A DNA stretch of 64,000 bases from Plotosus lineatus (GCA_024760905.1 CM045729.1:8281080-8345079); one strand, 5' to 3'. Shown: positions 37,326 through 45,988, numbered from the stretch's first letter. Notes: generated by a model from the sequence alone, not told the origin. A program made the numbers and translations.

Positions 37326-40300
37326 AGGTGTGTGTGTGCATGTGTGTATGATACTACCCCCTAAACCCTTTAAAAATTATAAAAGTATACCTTTTAAGGC
37401 CTCCCTCTGCTTCAATATCGTACCAATGGTAAACGTTTGGCCATATTCCTTTGCGATATCACTCAACCGCATGCCACGAGCCCGCTTCTTCTTTTTACTC
37501 GCACCGGGAATCACACACGCGCGCACGCCTGCGCATGTGTTGACCATGTCTTCTTAGCAGAGTTGTAATCTTACAAATGTTTATGCAAGGTTAAAAGCCT
37601 GACCCACAAAAGAAAGTTGGAATGAGCACACTCACAAAACTCATGAAATAACAGTAACTCTTTACACAAAAAGCATCATGGGTATTATGGAGAGAATAAT
37701 AGCTAAAATAGCCAATGGGAAGCCAGTGGGGCGGGATGTTGGGAGATAGCCAATGGGAGGCCAGTGGGGCGGGATGTTGGGAGATAGCTAATGGGAGGCC
37801 AGTGGGGTGTGATGTTGGGAGATATCCAATGGGAGTCCAGCGGGGCAGGATGTTGGGAGATAGCCAATGGTAGAGCAACTCGCGCATTGTTTGAATTTTT
37901 GAGATGGTGCTTTCGTAACGTGAATTTGTTTTGTATCCAGAGACGGAAATTTTAGATAAATGCGTTTCATAACCAGGATTTTTCGTTTGTTGGGACTTTC
38001 GTAAGGTGAAGTACCACTGTACTGACATTTTTATGTGAGGTGCGCACCTGTATGTGTGTGTATTTATATTTTATTTACAGCTTATGCATTATTTTTAAAT
38101 GTTTGATTGTTGTTATAAGCATTTATAGCGTTGAATATATATTTATTGATAGTATTTATACATATACATGTTCCCCAGTGCGGCTAACTGGGTTATCAAA
38201 GGCGGGCCATGTCTGTCACTGTCTATGGTGAGAGGCATGTAAAAGAACCATTGCTGACTTTCGTAAAGAGTAGCTGCAAAGTCGTCAGCGTGTTTCTGTC
38301 CCTTGCTATAAAGGGTTGTGACAGGAAGGGCATCCGACGTAAAAACCTCTGCCAAATCAAACGTGCGAATCAGATGATTCGCTGTGGCGACTCCCGAGTA
38401 AAAGGGAAAAAGCCGAAAGAAAGACAGACAGAAATTTATACATATACATGTACGTATGCGTCAGTCGGGGGGTGGGGGGGTGATCTTACTTCGCGGAAAT
38501 CAGCGGTCGGGAGTGGGCTCGGTCCCTATTAATTGTGGAAAGTGGGGGATCCCTGTACTAGTTTAAAAAGCATGGCTTGTATGATGTACATTTCTTTTTT
38601 CAGTTTTTATCTTCTGACAGAATAGTGTGTGTGTGTGTGTGTGTGTGTGTGTTTACAGCCTGTTCTGCCCCACACAGCAGTGTGTGTGGTGTGTGGCGAG
38701 GCCGGTAAAGAGGACACACTGGATGAGGAGGAGGAGAAGTTTAACGCCATGCTAATGGAGTGTTCCATCTGTAACGAAATCGTCCATCCAAACTGCCTCA
38801 AGGTCTGACTGCATCCCAATCCCCCCAAACCATACTGCCTCTGTCCTAAATACTACTGCATGCTCACTCATCTCTCTCTCCCTCCAAGGTGAAGGATGCG
38901 GCGGGTGTAGTGAACGACGAGCTCCCTAACTGTTGGGAGTGTCCCAAATGTAACTATGCAGGGAAGACTGGGAAAGTGAGTTTCAGAAGAGCGATCAGTC
39001 TGATAGTGAAATTACACAAATCGCATTTAATTCCACACAGATTATTAATGAGATATTTTAATTGATAATCCATCGTAACCGTTGCGACAGTGGTAGGGTA
39101 ATATAAATGCATGAGGTATAAAGTTGTCTCGTCTCGTCTCGTCCTCTTGGCCTGCAAGCAAAAACGAGGCCCAGGATTCAAGTACGCGTCCAACCTGCCG
39201 GGTTCACTGCTGCGGGAACAGAAATCCGCACGGGACGGCAAGGATGAGGGCGAGCGCAGGAGGGCCGAGCGGGACGACACCCCTAGGATGCCCTGTGAGG
39301 ACATGCCCACGCTGCTGATGCCGAGAGATGTGCCCCGCCCCCGACCAGACATGCCCAACTTCCTCAGGAAGAAGAAGAAACTGTTTGATGACGATGATGA
39401 GGAAGAAGACGCTAGCACAAAGAAGAAGGTAAAAAAAAAACCACCCGCACCCCTCGTACCCTGTCCCTTCTAGTCCAGACTCGTGTTGTAAGTGTACTAG
39501 TTGAGGGAGACTCTTTACTCGAATCACTCCTCTTGGTGCAGCTGAAGAAGCCGTGGAAGCCGGAGGAGTCATTACTGCCGAAGATGTCCTCTATGAAAAT
39601 GGAGGAAGAGGAGCAGTCGGAGGTGGAGGAGGAGAAAGAGGAGGAGAACAAACAGCCGTCACGTAGCACAAACAGGAAAGAGTTTGTGACTGTGAAGAAA
39701 CAGGAGGAGGAGGAGGACGACGAGGATGACGCACACAAGGTACGTGAGTGCAATCTGTCCTGATGTCGCTCTCTGGGAAGACGTTTCCTGTTTGACATTG
39801 ATTGTACCCTTCTTTATCAGATCGTGAAGGAGGAGGATGATGAGGATGAAGGCAACGAGCTGCACGAGCGAGCACAGAGAGCGCAGCGTGCTAAACGCGC
39901 ACAGCGCAGAAGGACTGGGCGGAACGATCACCCGCTCGCTAATGAGAACCTGCAGCCTGACGACAGCGAGAACGATGAAAATGACAAGAAGAACTTCCGG
40001 AACGGAGAGAACGTAGAGAGGGCGCACCTGCGGGCACGTGAGATGAATGGCAAGAACCACACACACACCATGTGATGTGCATTTATTCGTCACTACTTCC
40101 CAGCGTTACAGAACTGTTGGAACCTGTGTGTGTGTGTGTGTGTGTTTGTGTGTGCAGGTGCATCATGGGAGCTGCGCCATTTTTACCCTTCTCAGATTGT
40201 ACCATTAGGTCTGAACCGTATCCCACCGCCCATCCGGCCACCACCTCCCCGCTCACCACCCAAATGTGTTCAGATGGAGCGTCACGTGATCCGTCCTCCC

Positions 40301-40508
40301 CCCATCTGCCCTCCTCCTGACAGGCTGTTGTTGGCGGATGGGCGGAGCCACGTGGTGCAGTATGAAACCTGGTTGGCTATTTTTAGTCACCTGAGTCACC
40401 GTGAGCTGTGTGTGTGTATGCGGGTGTGTCGAACCTGGAACCGCTGGTGAGGGAACAGTAGCACCAGGAATTTGGTATATGATGCATTACTGCTGGGATG
40501 TAATAATG

Positions 40509-40551
<43 letters not shown>

Positions 40552-40715
40552 GTGTTGTGATAAGCGTCTGTGGACAAAGATCAATGTCAGTCGCTGTAAA
40601 TCCATCACCCCTTTGATGCTGAGTGGAATAATTCGGAGACAGCCTGTCATGCTGGACCTCAGCTGGACCAACATCTCCAAAAAGCAACTGAGTTGGCTCA
40701 TCAACAGACTACCTG

Positions 40716-40749
<34 letters not shown>

Positions 40750-41000
40750 GCGCATTGTACAACTGCTAGGGTTGAAATCACATCATATCCAGGGAAATTA
40801 TTTGTCGACAACATGTGATTTTGTGTGTGTGTGTAGGTCTGCGTGTGTTGATATTGTCTGGGTGTTCCTGGGCGGCTGTCTCTGCCCTCTGCACCTCTAG
40901 CTGTCCCCTCCTTCGCTCTCTGGACCTGCAGTGGGTAGAAGGACTAAGAGACACACAGATCAAAGACCTGATGTCTCCACCGACTGACAACAGACCAGGT

Positions 41001-41050
<50 letters not shown>

Positions 41051-41674
41051 GGTTCATGTCACACCCCTGTACATACCCCATAAATGATTCGTTACTATAG
41101 AAACGATAAGGTATTAGACAGAGTGCATTATATAAACCTACACTATTATCAGAACTGTTGTTATACAACATTCACCACCCTGAGACCAATCATGCTCCGG
41201 GTGTCTGCACCCTGTGACCAATCACAATCCGGGTCTCAGGAGGACTGAGGTGTATAACTACTTAATACATTGTGTGTGTGTGTGTGTGTGTTTATCAGGT
41301 CAGATGGACACTCGGAGTAAGCTGCGGAATGTTCTGGATCTGCGTCTCTCGGGCTTGGATATCACAGACGTGTCTCTACGTCTCGTCATCAAAAACATGC
41401 CACTGTTAAAACATCTGGATCTGAGTTACTGTAACCACGTCAACGACCAGAGCGTCAACCTGCTGACTGCCGCTGGGACCACCACCCGTGACTCTCTCAC
41501 CGACATCAACCTGTCAGGTACATACACCCCTTCTGCAATGCATTGTGGATAATAATTATATTATAGATATGATTCTATGCAGTTAGTAGTGTGGTAATAA
41601 TCAGGCTGTGTTATTGGTCACTGTTTCTTTTTGATGAAATCACAGGACATGATTATAACCCTAATGCAAATCTC

Positions 41675-41722
<48 letters not shown>

Positions 41723-41904
41723 TGTGTAACAGGATAACGGATCAGTCTCTGAGTTATTTTAAGCGCTGTGCGAGTATTTGCCGTATCGACCTGCGCTTCT
41801 GTAAGCAGGTGAGCAGGCAGGCGTGTGAACGCTTCATTGCAGAGATGTCCGTCAGCGTCTCGTTCGGCCTGAAAGAGGACAAACTGCTGCAGAAACTCAG
41901 CTAA
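18199..41904 (+). CDS. kdm2b: kdm2b, short (CXXC-PHD-F-box-LRR) form, 12 coding exons
   Basis: Kdm2b recruits non-canonical PRC1 to unmethylated CpG islands and acts as an SCF F-box subunit in the nucleus. Exons: 18,199-18,255; 32,847-33,119; 38,659-38,802; 38,889-38,975; 39,159-39,428; 39,542-39,739; 39,821-40,037; 40,158-40,446; 40,552-40,715; 40,837-40,998; 41,299-41,517; 41,723-41,904. All junctions are GT-AG and phase-consistent, giving 753 residues. Order: an acidic start beginning [19 protein letters not shown] (about 63-109); PHD (111-187); an acidic/basic linker; F-box (about 485-530); then LRRs ending KLLQKLS. The closing residues and the [14 protein letters not shown] block match KDM2B rather than KDM2A or FBXL19. 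The JmjC demethylase half of the long isoform is not seen in the window. A poly(A) signal AATAAA lies at 41,972. Confidence 0.94.
18256..18675. other. Start of kdm2b intron 1
   Basis: A donor GTCAAC is followed by (CA)n and a (TG)n run at 18,412-18,437. The rest is unremarkable intronic sequence up to the satellite. Confidence 0.5.
18676..20320. repeat. GT/GA satellite in kdm2b intron 1 (plus-strand GTGTGTGAGAGTGCGAG unit)
   Basis: About 1.6 kb of units built on GTGTGTGTGAGAGTGCGAG, distinct from the orai1 satellite by the GAGTGCGA word in place of GCGCG. Long minus-strand open frames (about 613 codons of Ser-His-Thr-Leu) follow from composition only. Confidence 0.93.
20321..20490. repeat. 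Satellite continues with reversed strand polarity (CACACT/CTCTCT)
   Basis: At about 20,320 the plus strand switches from GTGTGTGT/GAGAGA to CTCACACTC and CACACACA/CTCTCTCT. The two blocks are therefore inverted with respect to each other and could fold back. Confidence 0.85.
20504..20610. repeat. TTAGGGG-type minisatellite (about 21-bp unit), plus orientation
   Basis: Degenerate repeats of TTAGGGGATAGAGATTATGG, such as GGTTAGGGGTAGAGATTAAGG and GGGTTAGGGGATAGTGATTA. Related but inverted copies occur at 24,800-24,883 and 25,208-25,302, and one unit at about 27,540. Confidence 0.7.
20611..21290 (-). mobile_element. Decayed hAT-like element with transposase C-terminus remnant
   Basis: The start reads GCAGGGGTCACCAATCTTTT, typical of hAT/Charlie-type ends. 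On the minus strand at about 21,050-21,260, frames read [20 protein letters not shown] and then [20 protein letters not shown]. This resembles the C-terminal dimerisation segment of hAT (ZBED/SCAND3-like) transposases. It is interrupted and carries a nested tRNA-like SINE piece (about 20,760-20,870). Confidence 0.6.
21284..21500. repeat. GATAAGATAAGATA-type dispersed repeat
   Basis: Contains AATAAGATAAGATAAGATAC followed by TTTATTAATCTCACAATGG. I recognise this as a widespread fish repeat end; the family is not assigned. Confidence 0.5.
21711..23768. mobile_element. Tigger/pogo-like DNA element with internal fold-back and nested SINE
   Basis: Left end TACAGTAGGCCCTTGACT and right end (complement) TACAGTAGGCTCTCGACA form terminal inverted repeats starting at TA. 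Internally, about 22,050-22,330 is repeated in inverted orientation at about 22,785-23,065 (for example TTTACATTGAACTTGGAGTG at about 22,173), with a loop of about 450 bp. An S1 SINE is inserted at 23,199-23,554. No transposase is visible, so it is non-autonomous. Confidence 0.72.
23199..23554 (+). mobile_element. tRNA-derived SINE (S1), full length with 13-bp target duplication
   Basis: The head AGGGGGCAGTGGTGGTCTAG has tRNA boxes; the tail ends AAGACAGACAG. It is flanked by the perfect direct repeat ACTACATTAATAC (23,186-23,198 and 23,555-23,567), showing retrotransposition into the Tigger-like element. Confidence 0.92.
23995..24445. repeat. TTCCG/CGGAA-rich dispersed repeat
   Basis: The first part (to about 24,100) carries TTCCG words and the second (from about 24,155) many CGGAA or GGAA words, so it is roughly inverted in design. 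It ends CGCTTCAGTGAAATGGGAGG. A related TTCC-rich segment lies at 27,060-27,335 and ends GTGCTCCAGTGAAATGGGGG. An 87-codon frame (24,081-24,344) matches nothing I know. Subterminal transposase-binding repeats of a DNA element are a possible explanation. Confidence 0.5.
24446..24800. other. AT-rich intronic stretch with poly-C
   Basis: No gene is recognised. There is a C run of about 20 at 24,749-24,768 and a short tandem pair of GTGCAATTACACTTCGATGT at about 24,670-24,710. Confidence 0.5.
24800..25302. repeat. TTAGGGG-type minisatellite, minus orientation, split by a SINE
   Basis: CCTAACCCCATAATCTCTAT units (24,800-24,883 and 25,208-25,302) are the reverse complement of the 20.5-kb array. 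A SINE with 13-bp target duplications interrupts them. Confidence 0.7.
24884..25207 (+). mobile_element. tRNA-derived SINE (second family) with CCAACCCTGATCC target duplication
   Basis: The head GGGGCCGATGGCGTAGTGGT continues to GAGTTCGAATCCCACTGAG (A and B boxes). The body includes AAGACCCCTGGGCAAGGTCT. It is flanked by direct repeats CCAACCCTGATCC at 24,871-24,883 and 25,208-25,220. An inverted, truncated relative lies at about 20,760-20,870. Confidence 0.88.
25440..25700. mobile_element. hAT-like non-autonomous end fragment
   Basis: CAGGGATCGGGAACCTATGG followed by GCTCGCAAGCCAGACGTGG and CACCTGGCTCT is typical of hAT-type MITE ends in fish. A CCAGGGTTACCAACATGGTG variant lies just before it. 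The borders are uncertain. Confidence 0.5.
26000..26436 (-). mobile_element. Partial copy of the 21.7-kb Tigger-like element, opposite strand
   Basis: Reading leftward from TATAGTAAGCCTTTGACTAT (26,436), the sequence repeats 21,711-22,080: GCAGTTTTGC, CAGCCAATGGCTGTCCTCC, GGTAATTAAAATACA and so on. The other end is missing. Confidence 0.7.
26486..26773 (+). mobile_element. tRNA-derived SINE (S1), internally shortened
   Basis: The head GGGGGCAGTGGTGGTCTAGT and the tail ...GAAAGGAAGACAGACAG are both present. About 55 bp around the CACTGTCTATGGTGAGAGGC segment are missing relative to the 23.2-kb copy. The flanking AGTACATTATAAC repeats (26,461 and 26,774) may be the target duplication. Confidence 0.82.
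27060..27335. repeat. TTCC-rich dispersed repeat, second copy
   Basis: It has a repeated TTCCG/TTCC word spacing like 23,995-24,445 and the same end motif CCAGTGAAATGGGG. A poly-T run follows at 27,352-27,370 and a G run at 27,483-27,500. Confidence 0.45.
27570..28070 (+). pseudogene. hAT-family transposase remnant (GTF2IRD2/ZBED-like)
   Basis: It opens with GGCAGAGGTGTCAAACGTAT, a common hAT end. Frames then read [17 protein letters not shown] residues imperfectly, [38 protein letters not shown] and [19 protein letters not shown]. These resemble the zinc-finger and central part of hAT transposases related to GTF2IRD2/ZBED proteins. Stops and frame changes break it, and it ends near 28,070 against another element. 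Confidence 0.6.
28076..29030 (+). pseudogene. Decayed Tigger/CENP-B-like transposase fragment
   Basis: A terminus-like TACAGTGGTACTTTGAGTT at 28,076 leads into a frame at 28,564-28,839. It contains [20 protein letters not shown], the helix-turn-helix start of CENP-B/Tigger/jerky-type transposases, followed by degenerate residues and a stop. The rest of the catalytic region is not readable. The right border is uncertain. Confidence 0.6.
29040..29860. other. AT-rich intronic stretch, no feature recognised
   Basis: Low-complexity AT-rich sequence, with a tRNA-SINE-like remnant near 29,600-29,740 (GTATCGGAGTTCGACCTAG; AAGTCTCACCATGAAGG). No exon is seen. Confidence 0.4.
29863..31026. mobile_element. 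Tigger-like MITE (TACASTGGTACCTCA family) with nested repeats
   Basis: Left end TACACTGGTACCTCACCTTA and right end (complement) TACTGTGGTACCACACCCTA, both starting at TA. It carries a CCAAT/GC-box module (30,391-30,520, several copies of GCCAATGGGAGGCCAGCGGG). It also carries a dispersed-repeat piece (30,565-30,690) and a truncated S1 SINE (30,686-30,906, minus). Confidence 0.75.
30686..30906 (-). mobile_element. tRNA-derived SINE (S1), 3'-truncated
   Basis: Minus-strand head (GGGGCAGTGGTGGTCTAGTG read from 30,906) and body are present. The GAATCAGATGATTCGCTGTG tail is absent where it joins the dispersed repeat at about 30,690. Confidence 0.75.
31088..31136. repeat. (TA)n microsatellite, left of a SINE
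   Basis: A TATATA run interrupted by the S1 SINE at 31,139-31,488. The run resumes at 31,489-31,534, so the SINE landed inside one microsatellite. Confidence 0.85.
31139..31488 (-). mobile_element. tRNA-derived SINE (S1), full length, inside (TA)n
   Basis: The tail (complement of GAAAGGAAGACAGA) is at the left and the tRNA-like head at the right (CTAGACCACCACTTCCCCC). It is one of the most complete copies in the window. Confidence 0.88.
31550..32650. other. Microsatellites and MITE fragments upstream of kdm2b exon 2
   Basis: It holds (CA)n at 31,550-31,605, a fragment beginning CAGGGATCCCTCACTTTCCG (31,603) and a duplicated segment GGGAGAGAGGAAGCG (32,108 and 32,145). A Tigger-like right end GTACTGAGGTACTACTGTA lies at 32,591-32,609 and (TG)n at 32,610-32,650. 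Confidence 0.5.
32847..33119 (+). CDS. kdm2b: kdm2b exon 2: CXXC zinc finger
   Basis: The exon encodes 91 residues in phase 0. After a Ser/Thr-rich stretch, [20 protein letters not shown] opens the CXXC domain, with [10 protein letters not shown], the CpG-contacting KFGGPGR motif and the closing CIMRQC. All eight zinc ligands are present. It joins exon 1 (18,255) in the same phase across a 14.6-kb intron. Confidence 0.95.
33140..33772. repeat. CA/CT minisatellite in kdm2b intron 2
   Basis: Degenerate units of about 25-40 bp built on CACTTACATTCACTCTCTCA plus CACACA. The block begins 20 bp after the exon 2 donor. Confidence 0.85.
33773..36020. other. kdm2b intron 2, no gene recognised
   Basis: Mostly unique AT-rich DNA. 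A diverged tandem pair (CCTGCTTAATTCATTGGAA at 34,377 and CCTGCTTAATCCATTGGAA at 34,549) shows an old local duplication. A GCCATCTTGGCATGTGATGG word and poly-T lie at about 35,335-35,400. Confidence 0.4.
36022..36114. repeat. (TA)n microsatellite with inverted flanks
   Basis: A TA run at about 36,034-36,104 is bounded by ATTATAGAA on the left and TTCTATAAT on the right. The whole 93-bp block is a near-perfect palindrome. Confidence 0.85.
36214..37260. mobile_element. Tigger-like MITE with nested SINE
   Basis: The left end TACAGTCGGCCCCCAATTTA pairs with the right end TAGGGGGCTGACTGTGTA as inverted repeats. It shares TTAATCCGTTCCAGAGCC with the 29.9-, 43.4- and 53.8-kb elements and keeps one CCAAT/GC-box module (about 37,050-37,110). 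An S1 SINE is nested at 36,448-36,798. Confidence 0.72.
36448..36798 (+). mobile_element. tRNA-derived SINE (S1), full length
   Basis: It runs from GGGGCAGTGGTGGTCTAGTG to GTTGAAAGGAAGACAGACA. A C run is present in the body, and the GCGAATCAGATGATTCGCTT tail is intact. Confidence 0.85.
37345..38021. mobile_element. Tigger-like MITE, left-truncated, with CCAAT modules
   Basis: The right end GGTGAAGTACCACTGTA is typical. The body has TTTAAGGCCTCCCTCTGCTT, as in the other copies, and three to four GCCAATGGGAGGCCAGTGGG-type modules at 37,709-37,880. The left terminus is lost in TA/TG microsatellite. Confidence 0.7.
38170..38430 (+). mobile_element. tRNA-derived SINE (S1), 5'-truncated
   Basis: It begins at CCCAGTGCGGCTAACTGGGT and has the full tail, CGTGCGAATCAGATGATTCG through AGAAAGACAGACAG. 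The tRNA head is missing. Confidence 0.8.
38462..38560. mobile_element. MITE fragment (CAGGGATCCC family)
   Basis: The right end GAAAGTGGGGGATCCCTGTA mirrors the left end of the 49.1-kb element. Only about 100 bp remain, 100 bp upstream of kdm2b exon 3. Confidence 0.5.
38659..38975 (+). CDS. kdm2b: kdm2b exons 3-4: PHD finger
   Basis: Exon 3 (38,659-38,802) reads [20 protein letters not shown] and ends [12 protein letters not shown]. Exon 4 (38,889-38,975) reads [20 protein letters not shown]. The Cys4-His-Cys3 ligands of a PHD/ePHD finger are all visible. Both exons are in phase 0. Exon 3 is preceded directly by (TG)n and TTTACAG. Confidence 0.94.
39159..40037 (+). CDS. kdm2b: kdm2b exons 5-7: charged linker
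   Basis: Exon 5 (39,159-39,428) starts [20 protein letters not shown], conserved with KDM2B. Exon 6 (39,542-39,739) and exon 7 (39,821-40,037) are Glu/Asp- and Lys/Arg-rich and vary in length in the family. I end exon 7 at a GTGAGATG donor in phase 1, which restores the frame of exon 8; reading on would meet a TGA at 40,074. Confidence 0.88.
40158..41904 (+). CDS. kdm2b: kdm2b exons 8-12: F-box and leucine-rich repeats
   Basis: Exon 8 carries a proline-rich segment, then the F-box ([25 protein letters not shown]). Exons 9-12 carry LRRs ([55 protein letters not shown]) and the terminus [10 protein letters not shown]. The F-box binds SKP1. Every acceptor in this block is preceded by a TG microsatellite. 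Confidence 0.94.
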
Positions 41905-41995
41905 CACACACGCACACACACCCATACAGTGAAAGCCATGCTTCCATGGGACATTAAAGCATGTGTTGTACAATAAAATATGTATGTGCGAGTGG
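41905..41995 (+). terminator. kdm2b: kdm2b 3' UTR with poly(A) signal
   Basis: AATAAA at 41,972-41,977, about 70 bp after the stop codon, is the nearest signal. Another AATAAA-containing stretch at about 43,225 could serve a longer 3' UTR. Confidence 0.6.
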
Positions 41996-42470
41996 CGCAT
42001 CAACAAGGTGTGTGACTATTAACTGGGAGATCGCAAGTTCGAATCCGGGTTAATGCTACAGCTGTCCGTGACTGGGAGTCCATGGGGGTCGATTGGCCGA
42101 GCGCTCACCGGAGGGAGGGATGGCATACACTCACTTCCCCGTCACTCACAGTGATCACCAGCCAATCACAGGCATCTGTGAGCACATTCGTAGGAGGGGT
42201 GGACTGCGCTTTTCCTCCAACTGTGTTAGATCACCTTCAAATACGCCTGGCGCCGCAGTTTGAAACCGAGGCGGGTGGCTCGCATCGCATGTCACGGAGG
42301 AGGAGTGTGCATGCTTTTGCCCCTCCCTGATTATTGGTGGGCCGTGTGACAGGGAAGGCAATACCTGATGGGTGGGAATTGGGTATGACTAAAATTAGGG
42401 AGAAAATGGGGGGATCTCAGCAAGACAAACAAACAAACAAAAGCAAATGGAAGGTTTACTCCCTCGCGAA
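41996..42470 (+). mobile_element. tRNA-like SINE (third type) or related repeat
   Basis: GAGTGGCGCATCAACAAGGT and GATCGCAAGTTCGAATCCGG give A- and B-box-like words. The tail ends with a CAAACAAACAAACAAA simple repeat. The body includes GATTGGCCGAGCGCTCACCGG. The family is not assigned. Confidence 0.55.
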
Positions 42471-42994
42471 CACACACAGGAGCAGCAACATCGCATTTCT
42501 GGTTCCGAGAACAACACGATGACCTTCATGGGTTATCTCTGTATAATGGATTTTTATATATGTATTTGTTATCTCCATGATCATTGTTACACCATTTCAT
42601 CATGAAATACACCACTGAAGGGGGCGGGGCTTATATAACATTCAGTCAGTCAACCAAGTGACATCACCACTAGTCTAACTTTTTTGTGAGCCGTTAATGA
42701 TCTGATTTGATTTGATATGCTCCGCCCATCCTGGTTGCAGACACAAGTTCTACCTGAAGGTAGAACTTAGCGGCCTATCCTGACTTGGGTGACGATGATG
42801 TCAGTTTGTGTTCATCCAATCAGTGCCATATTTTCATACCTCATGTTTCTCTTTTATAATGAAATCAAATGGAAGTTAAACATGTACTTTATTATTATGA
42901 TTATAATTATTTATACACTTGAATGAATTTGTTTGGGTTTCTGTTCATGTAAAGGAAAAATCCAGAATGCTCTTGTCCTAAGATGCACTTTTAT

Positions 42995-43026
<32 letters not shown>

Positions 43027-43439
43027 ACACTTTTCGGTGTCTGATCCACCGTGGTGTTCAGGAACACGGAGACATGTTCTATACTGCTGGAGCATCTTGT
43101 AGTGTGTTCACCTCCAAGACCGTGTTAAACACGCTGGTTTCATCATCAGATCATCATCATCATCAGAAACTTCACACCACAACTTTAACACTTGTGTAAA
43201 TTTGGCTATTTATATTTGTACGCAGTAATAAAAAATGAAGAGCATGCTCCGCAGTGTGTGTGTGTTTTTAAATTGAGTCCGGGATGTGAGGGTGGAGTGG
43301 GGGGGATTACTTGACTTGAGGTCTGCCCGGTAGCAGGTGTAGTTGTTTACCTTGATGGATCCTGTTTTTCAGATAATTATGAATGATATTTAAGAGAATA
43401 TATAAGATCATTTACATGTTTAGTCTTTCAGTTTGATTT
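42471..43439. other. Intergenic stretch between kdm2b and rnf34, no gene recognised
   Basis: Unique sequence with (CA)n at 42,995-43,030 and AATAAAAAATG at about 43,226. It may be kdm2b 3' UTR. Confidence 0.4.
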
Positions 43440-44483
43440 TACAGTGGTACCTCACTTTACGAAATTAATCCGTTCCAGAGCCTTTTTCGTAAATTGAACC
43501 GCATTTTACATGTAAAACGCGTGATTCGTTCCAAGGCTCCCAATACTACCCCTAACCCTTTAAAAATGATGAAAGTATACCTTTTAGGACCGCCTTCTGT
43601 TTCAATATCGTACCGATGGTAGACGGGTTTGGCCATATTCCTTTGTGATATCACTCGAGCCCTTTTCTTCTTCTCACTTGCACTGAAAATCACACGTGCG
43701 CGCGTGTGTTGACCATGTCTTCTTAGCAGAGTTATAATCTTACAAATGTTTATGGAAGGTTAAAAGCCTGAGTCAAGAAATAAAGCATAAAACAACAGTA
43801 ACTCTGGGCAGTGACGGTCTAGTGGATAAGGCGCAGGATCGCTGATCCTAAGGTTGGAGGTTCGAGTCCCCACAAGGTTGTCACTGCCCCCCCCCACCCC
43901 CCCAGTGCAGCTAACTGGGTTATCAAAGGTGGGCCATGTCTCTCACATATGGTGAGAGGTTCATGTAAAAGAACCATTGCTGACTTTCGTAAAGAGTAGC
44001 TGCAAAGCCGTCAGCGTGTTTCTGGGGACAAGTAGCAAGCGTTCCAGCGTCCCGGGTTAATCTTCTCTGGAAGAGACCAATTGCTACACTACCCTACGGG
44101 GTAAAGATATGATGATGAACAGTAACTGTCCTTTGCACGAAAAGCATCATGGTAGATTCAGCTCCATAATAGCCAATAAGAGGGAGCTGCCTCATCCCTC
44201 CTAGCCATTGGGAGGCCAGCGGGGTGGGATGTTGGGAGATAGGCAATGGGAGGTAGCTGCATCATCCCTCCTAGCCAATGGGAGGCCAGCGGGGCGGGAT
44301 GTTTGAACGTCATTGGTGGGAGAGCAGCTCGTGCATTGTTTGAATGGCGTGTTTGAATTTTTAAGATGGCGTTTTTGTAACATGAACTTGTTTCGTATAC
44401 AGAAATAAAAATTTTAGGAAAATGCGTTTCATAACCTGAAGTTTTCGTTTGGTGAGACTTTTGTAAAGTGAGGTAACACTGTA
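43440..44483. mobile_element. Tigger-like MITE with CCAAT modules and SINE fragment
   Basis: Ends TACAGTGGTACCTCACTTTA and (complement) TACAGTGTTACCTCACTTTA form clean inverted repeats at TA. A 3'-truncated S1 SINE (43,803-44,020) and three CCAAT/GC-box modules (44,168-44,310) are inside. Confidence 0.78.
43803..44020 (+). mobile_element. tRNA-derived SINE (S1), 3'-truncated
   Basis: The head GGGCAGTGACGGTCTAGTGG and body up to GTCAGCGTGTTTCTG are present. The rest is replaced by unrelated sequence ending GTAAAGATATGATGATGA. Confidence 0.75.
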
Positions 44484-44508
44484 TTTCATATTACCATAGT
44501 TATACAAT

Positions 44509-44836
44509 GGCTGCAAGGTGGCATTGGGCTACGACATGCCCGCCTCACAGCAAGAAGGTCCTGGGTTCGACTCCCAGCTCGGGTGTTTCTGTGTGGAGTT
44601 TACATGTTCTCCCCGTGCTTGTGTAGGTTTCCTCCAACCGTCCAGAAACATGCACAGGAGGTTAACTGGCTGTTCCAAATCTCCGCTAGGTGAGAGTGAG
44701 AGTACGAATGATTGTACGAGTGTTGGCGCTGTGATGGCCTGGCAAGCTCTTCAGGGAGTACCTTCGCCCGGAGTTGACCGAGACGGGTGCCAGCCTCCCT
44801 GCGACCCTAATTAGGATCAAGTGGTTCAGAAAATGA
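44509..44836 (+). mobile_element. tRNA-like SINE joined to a dispersed fish repeat
   Basis: GACATGCCCGCCTCACAGCA, AAGGTCCTGGGTTCGACTCC and CCAGCTCGGGTGTTTCTGTG are a head and body common in fish genomes. The 3' part (44,720-44,835) is the GCGACCCTAATTAGGATCAA family. Confidence 0.7.
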
Positions 44837-45079
44837 ATGGATTAGTTATACAGAGTTATTTGAATAATGTTTAAAACTTGTAGGATTGATAACATGTTTA
44901 TAAATGGGTGGAGGTGCAGGCTTCCTCTCTCTCTCAGCCGCTGTACGTATCGACACTGAGACGACCGGTTTAGACACACCTTTAAATAAACTCTGCTTTT
45001 GTTCCCCGATTCATGGAAAAAACCCACAAGTTATTTTTAAATTAGGTTCTTTTTAATCCTGTATTAATTCCCGAAGGGA

Positions 45080-45340
45080 AAATCAACTTCAGCATTTAAC
45101 CCATCCAAAGTACGCGCGCGAGCACACAGACACACACACACACACACACAGAGCAGTGGGCAGTTCGGGGGTTTGGTGCCTTGCTCAAGGGCACTTCAGC
45201 CATGAAGGTGGAGGAAGGGAGGGTGCTGCTCACTTCCTCCACCACCACCACACGCTTTTCCTGCTGGTTTGGGGAATTGAACTAGGAACCTTTTAGTCTT
45301 ACAGCCGCTTCTCTAACCATTAGGCTTTGGCTGCCCGATA
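45080..45340 (-). mobile_element. tRNA-like SINE remnant
   Basis: GGTGCCTTGCTCAAGGGCAC in the body and, at the right, GAACTAGGAACCTTTTAGTC with CTCTAACCATTAGGCTTTGG, the complement of A/B-box-like words. It is decayed. Confidence 0.5.
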
Positions 45341-45705
45341 ACGTCGTTATATCGCCAAGACAACCGAGTGTCGCAGTACTTAAGGGTTCTAGCACCCAAA
45401 AATTACTCTTCTCATCAGCGCCGTGTCTAGAACCGGTCCATGACGACACGTTTAAGCATGAGCCTGAAAAACCAACAGAACAAAATACTTTATTTAAAAA
45501 GGACTGAACACAAGACAGAGGAAGCAGGTGTAGTTTATTTACTCATTATGGATTAAAGAAAAAAAGTCATGTTTTACAAGAAAATAAAGATATCTGAGTC
45601 ATACACACACGCACACACACACACACACACACACACGTATTGCTCTGGAGTCCAGATGAAAAGACTTGTCTTTATCAGCATTGACCCCTTTTCATCGACT
45701 TCTTA

Positions 45706-45746
<41 letters not shown>

Positions 45747-45935
45747 TACACACACACAGATACTCACTCACTCTCTCACATACACACACACACACACACT
45801 CTTACACATGCACTTTCTCGCTCTCTCACACACGGATACACAAACGCCGTCTCACTCACACACGTATGAGATAGTTATTTGGAACATTATACATCCTGAG
45901 TTGTGAAGGAGGAGCCAATCCGACTCCGCAGCTGA

Positions 45936-45988
<53 letters not shown>
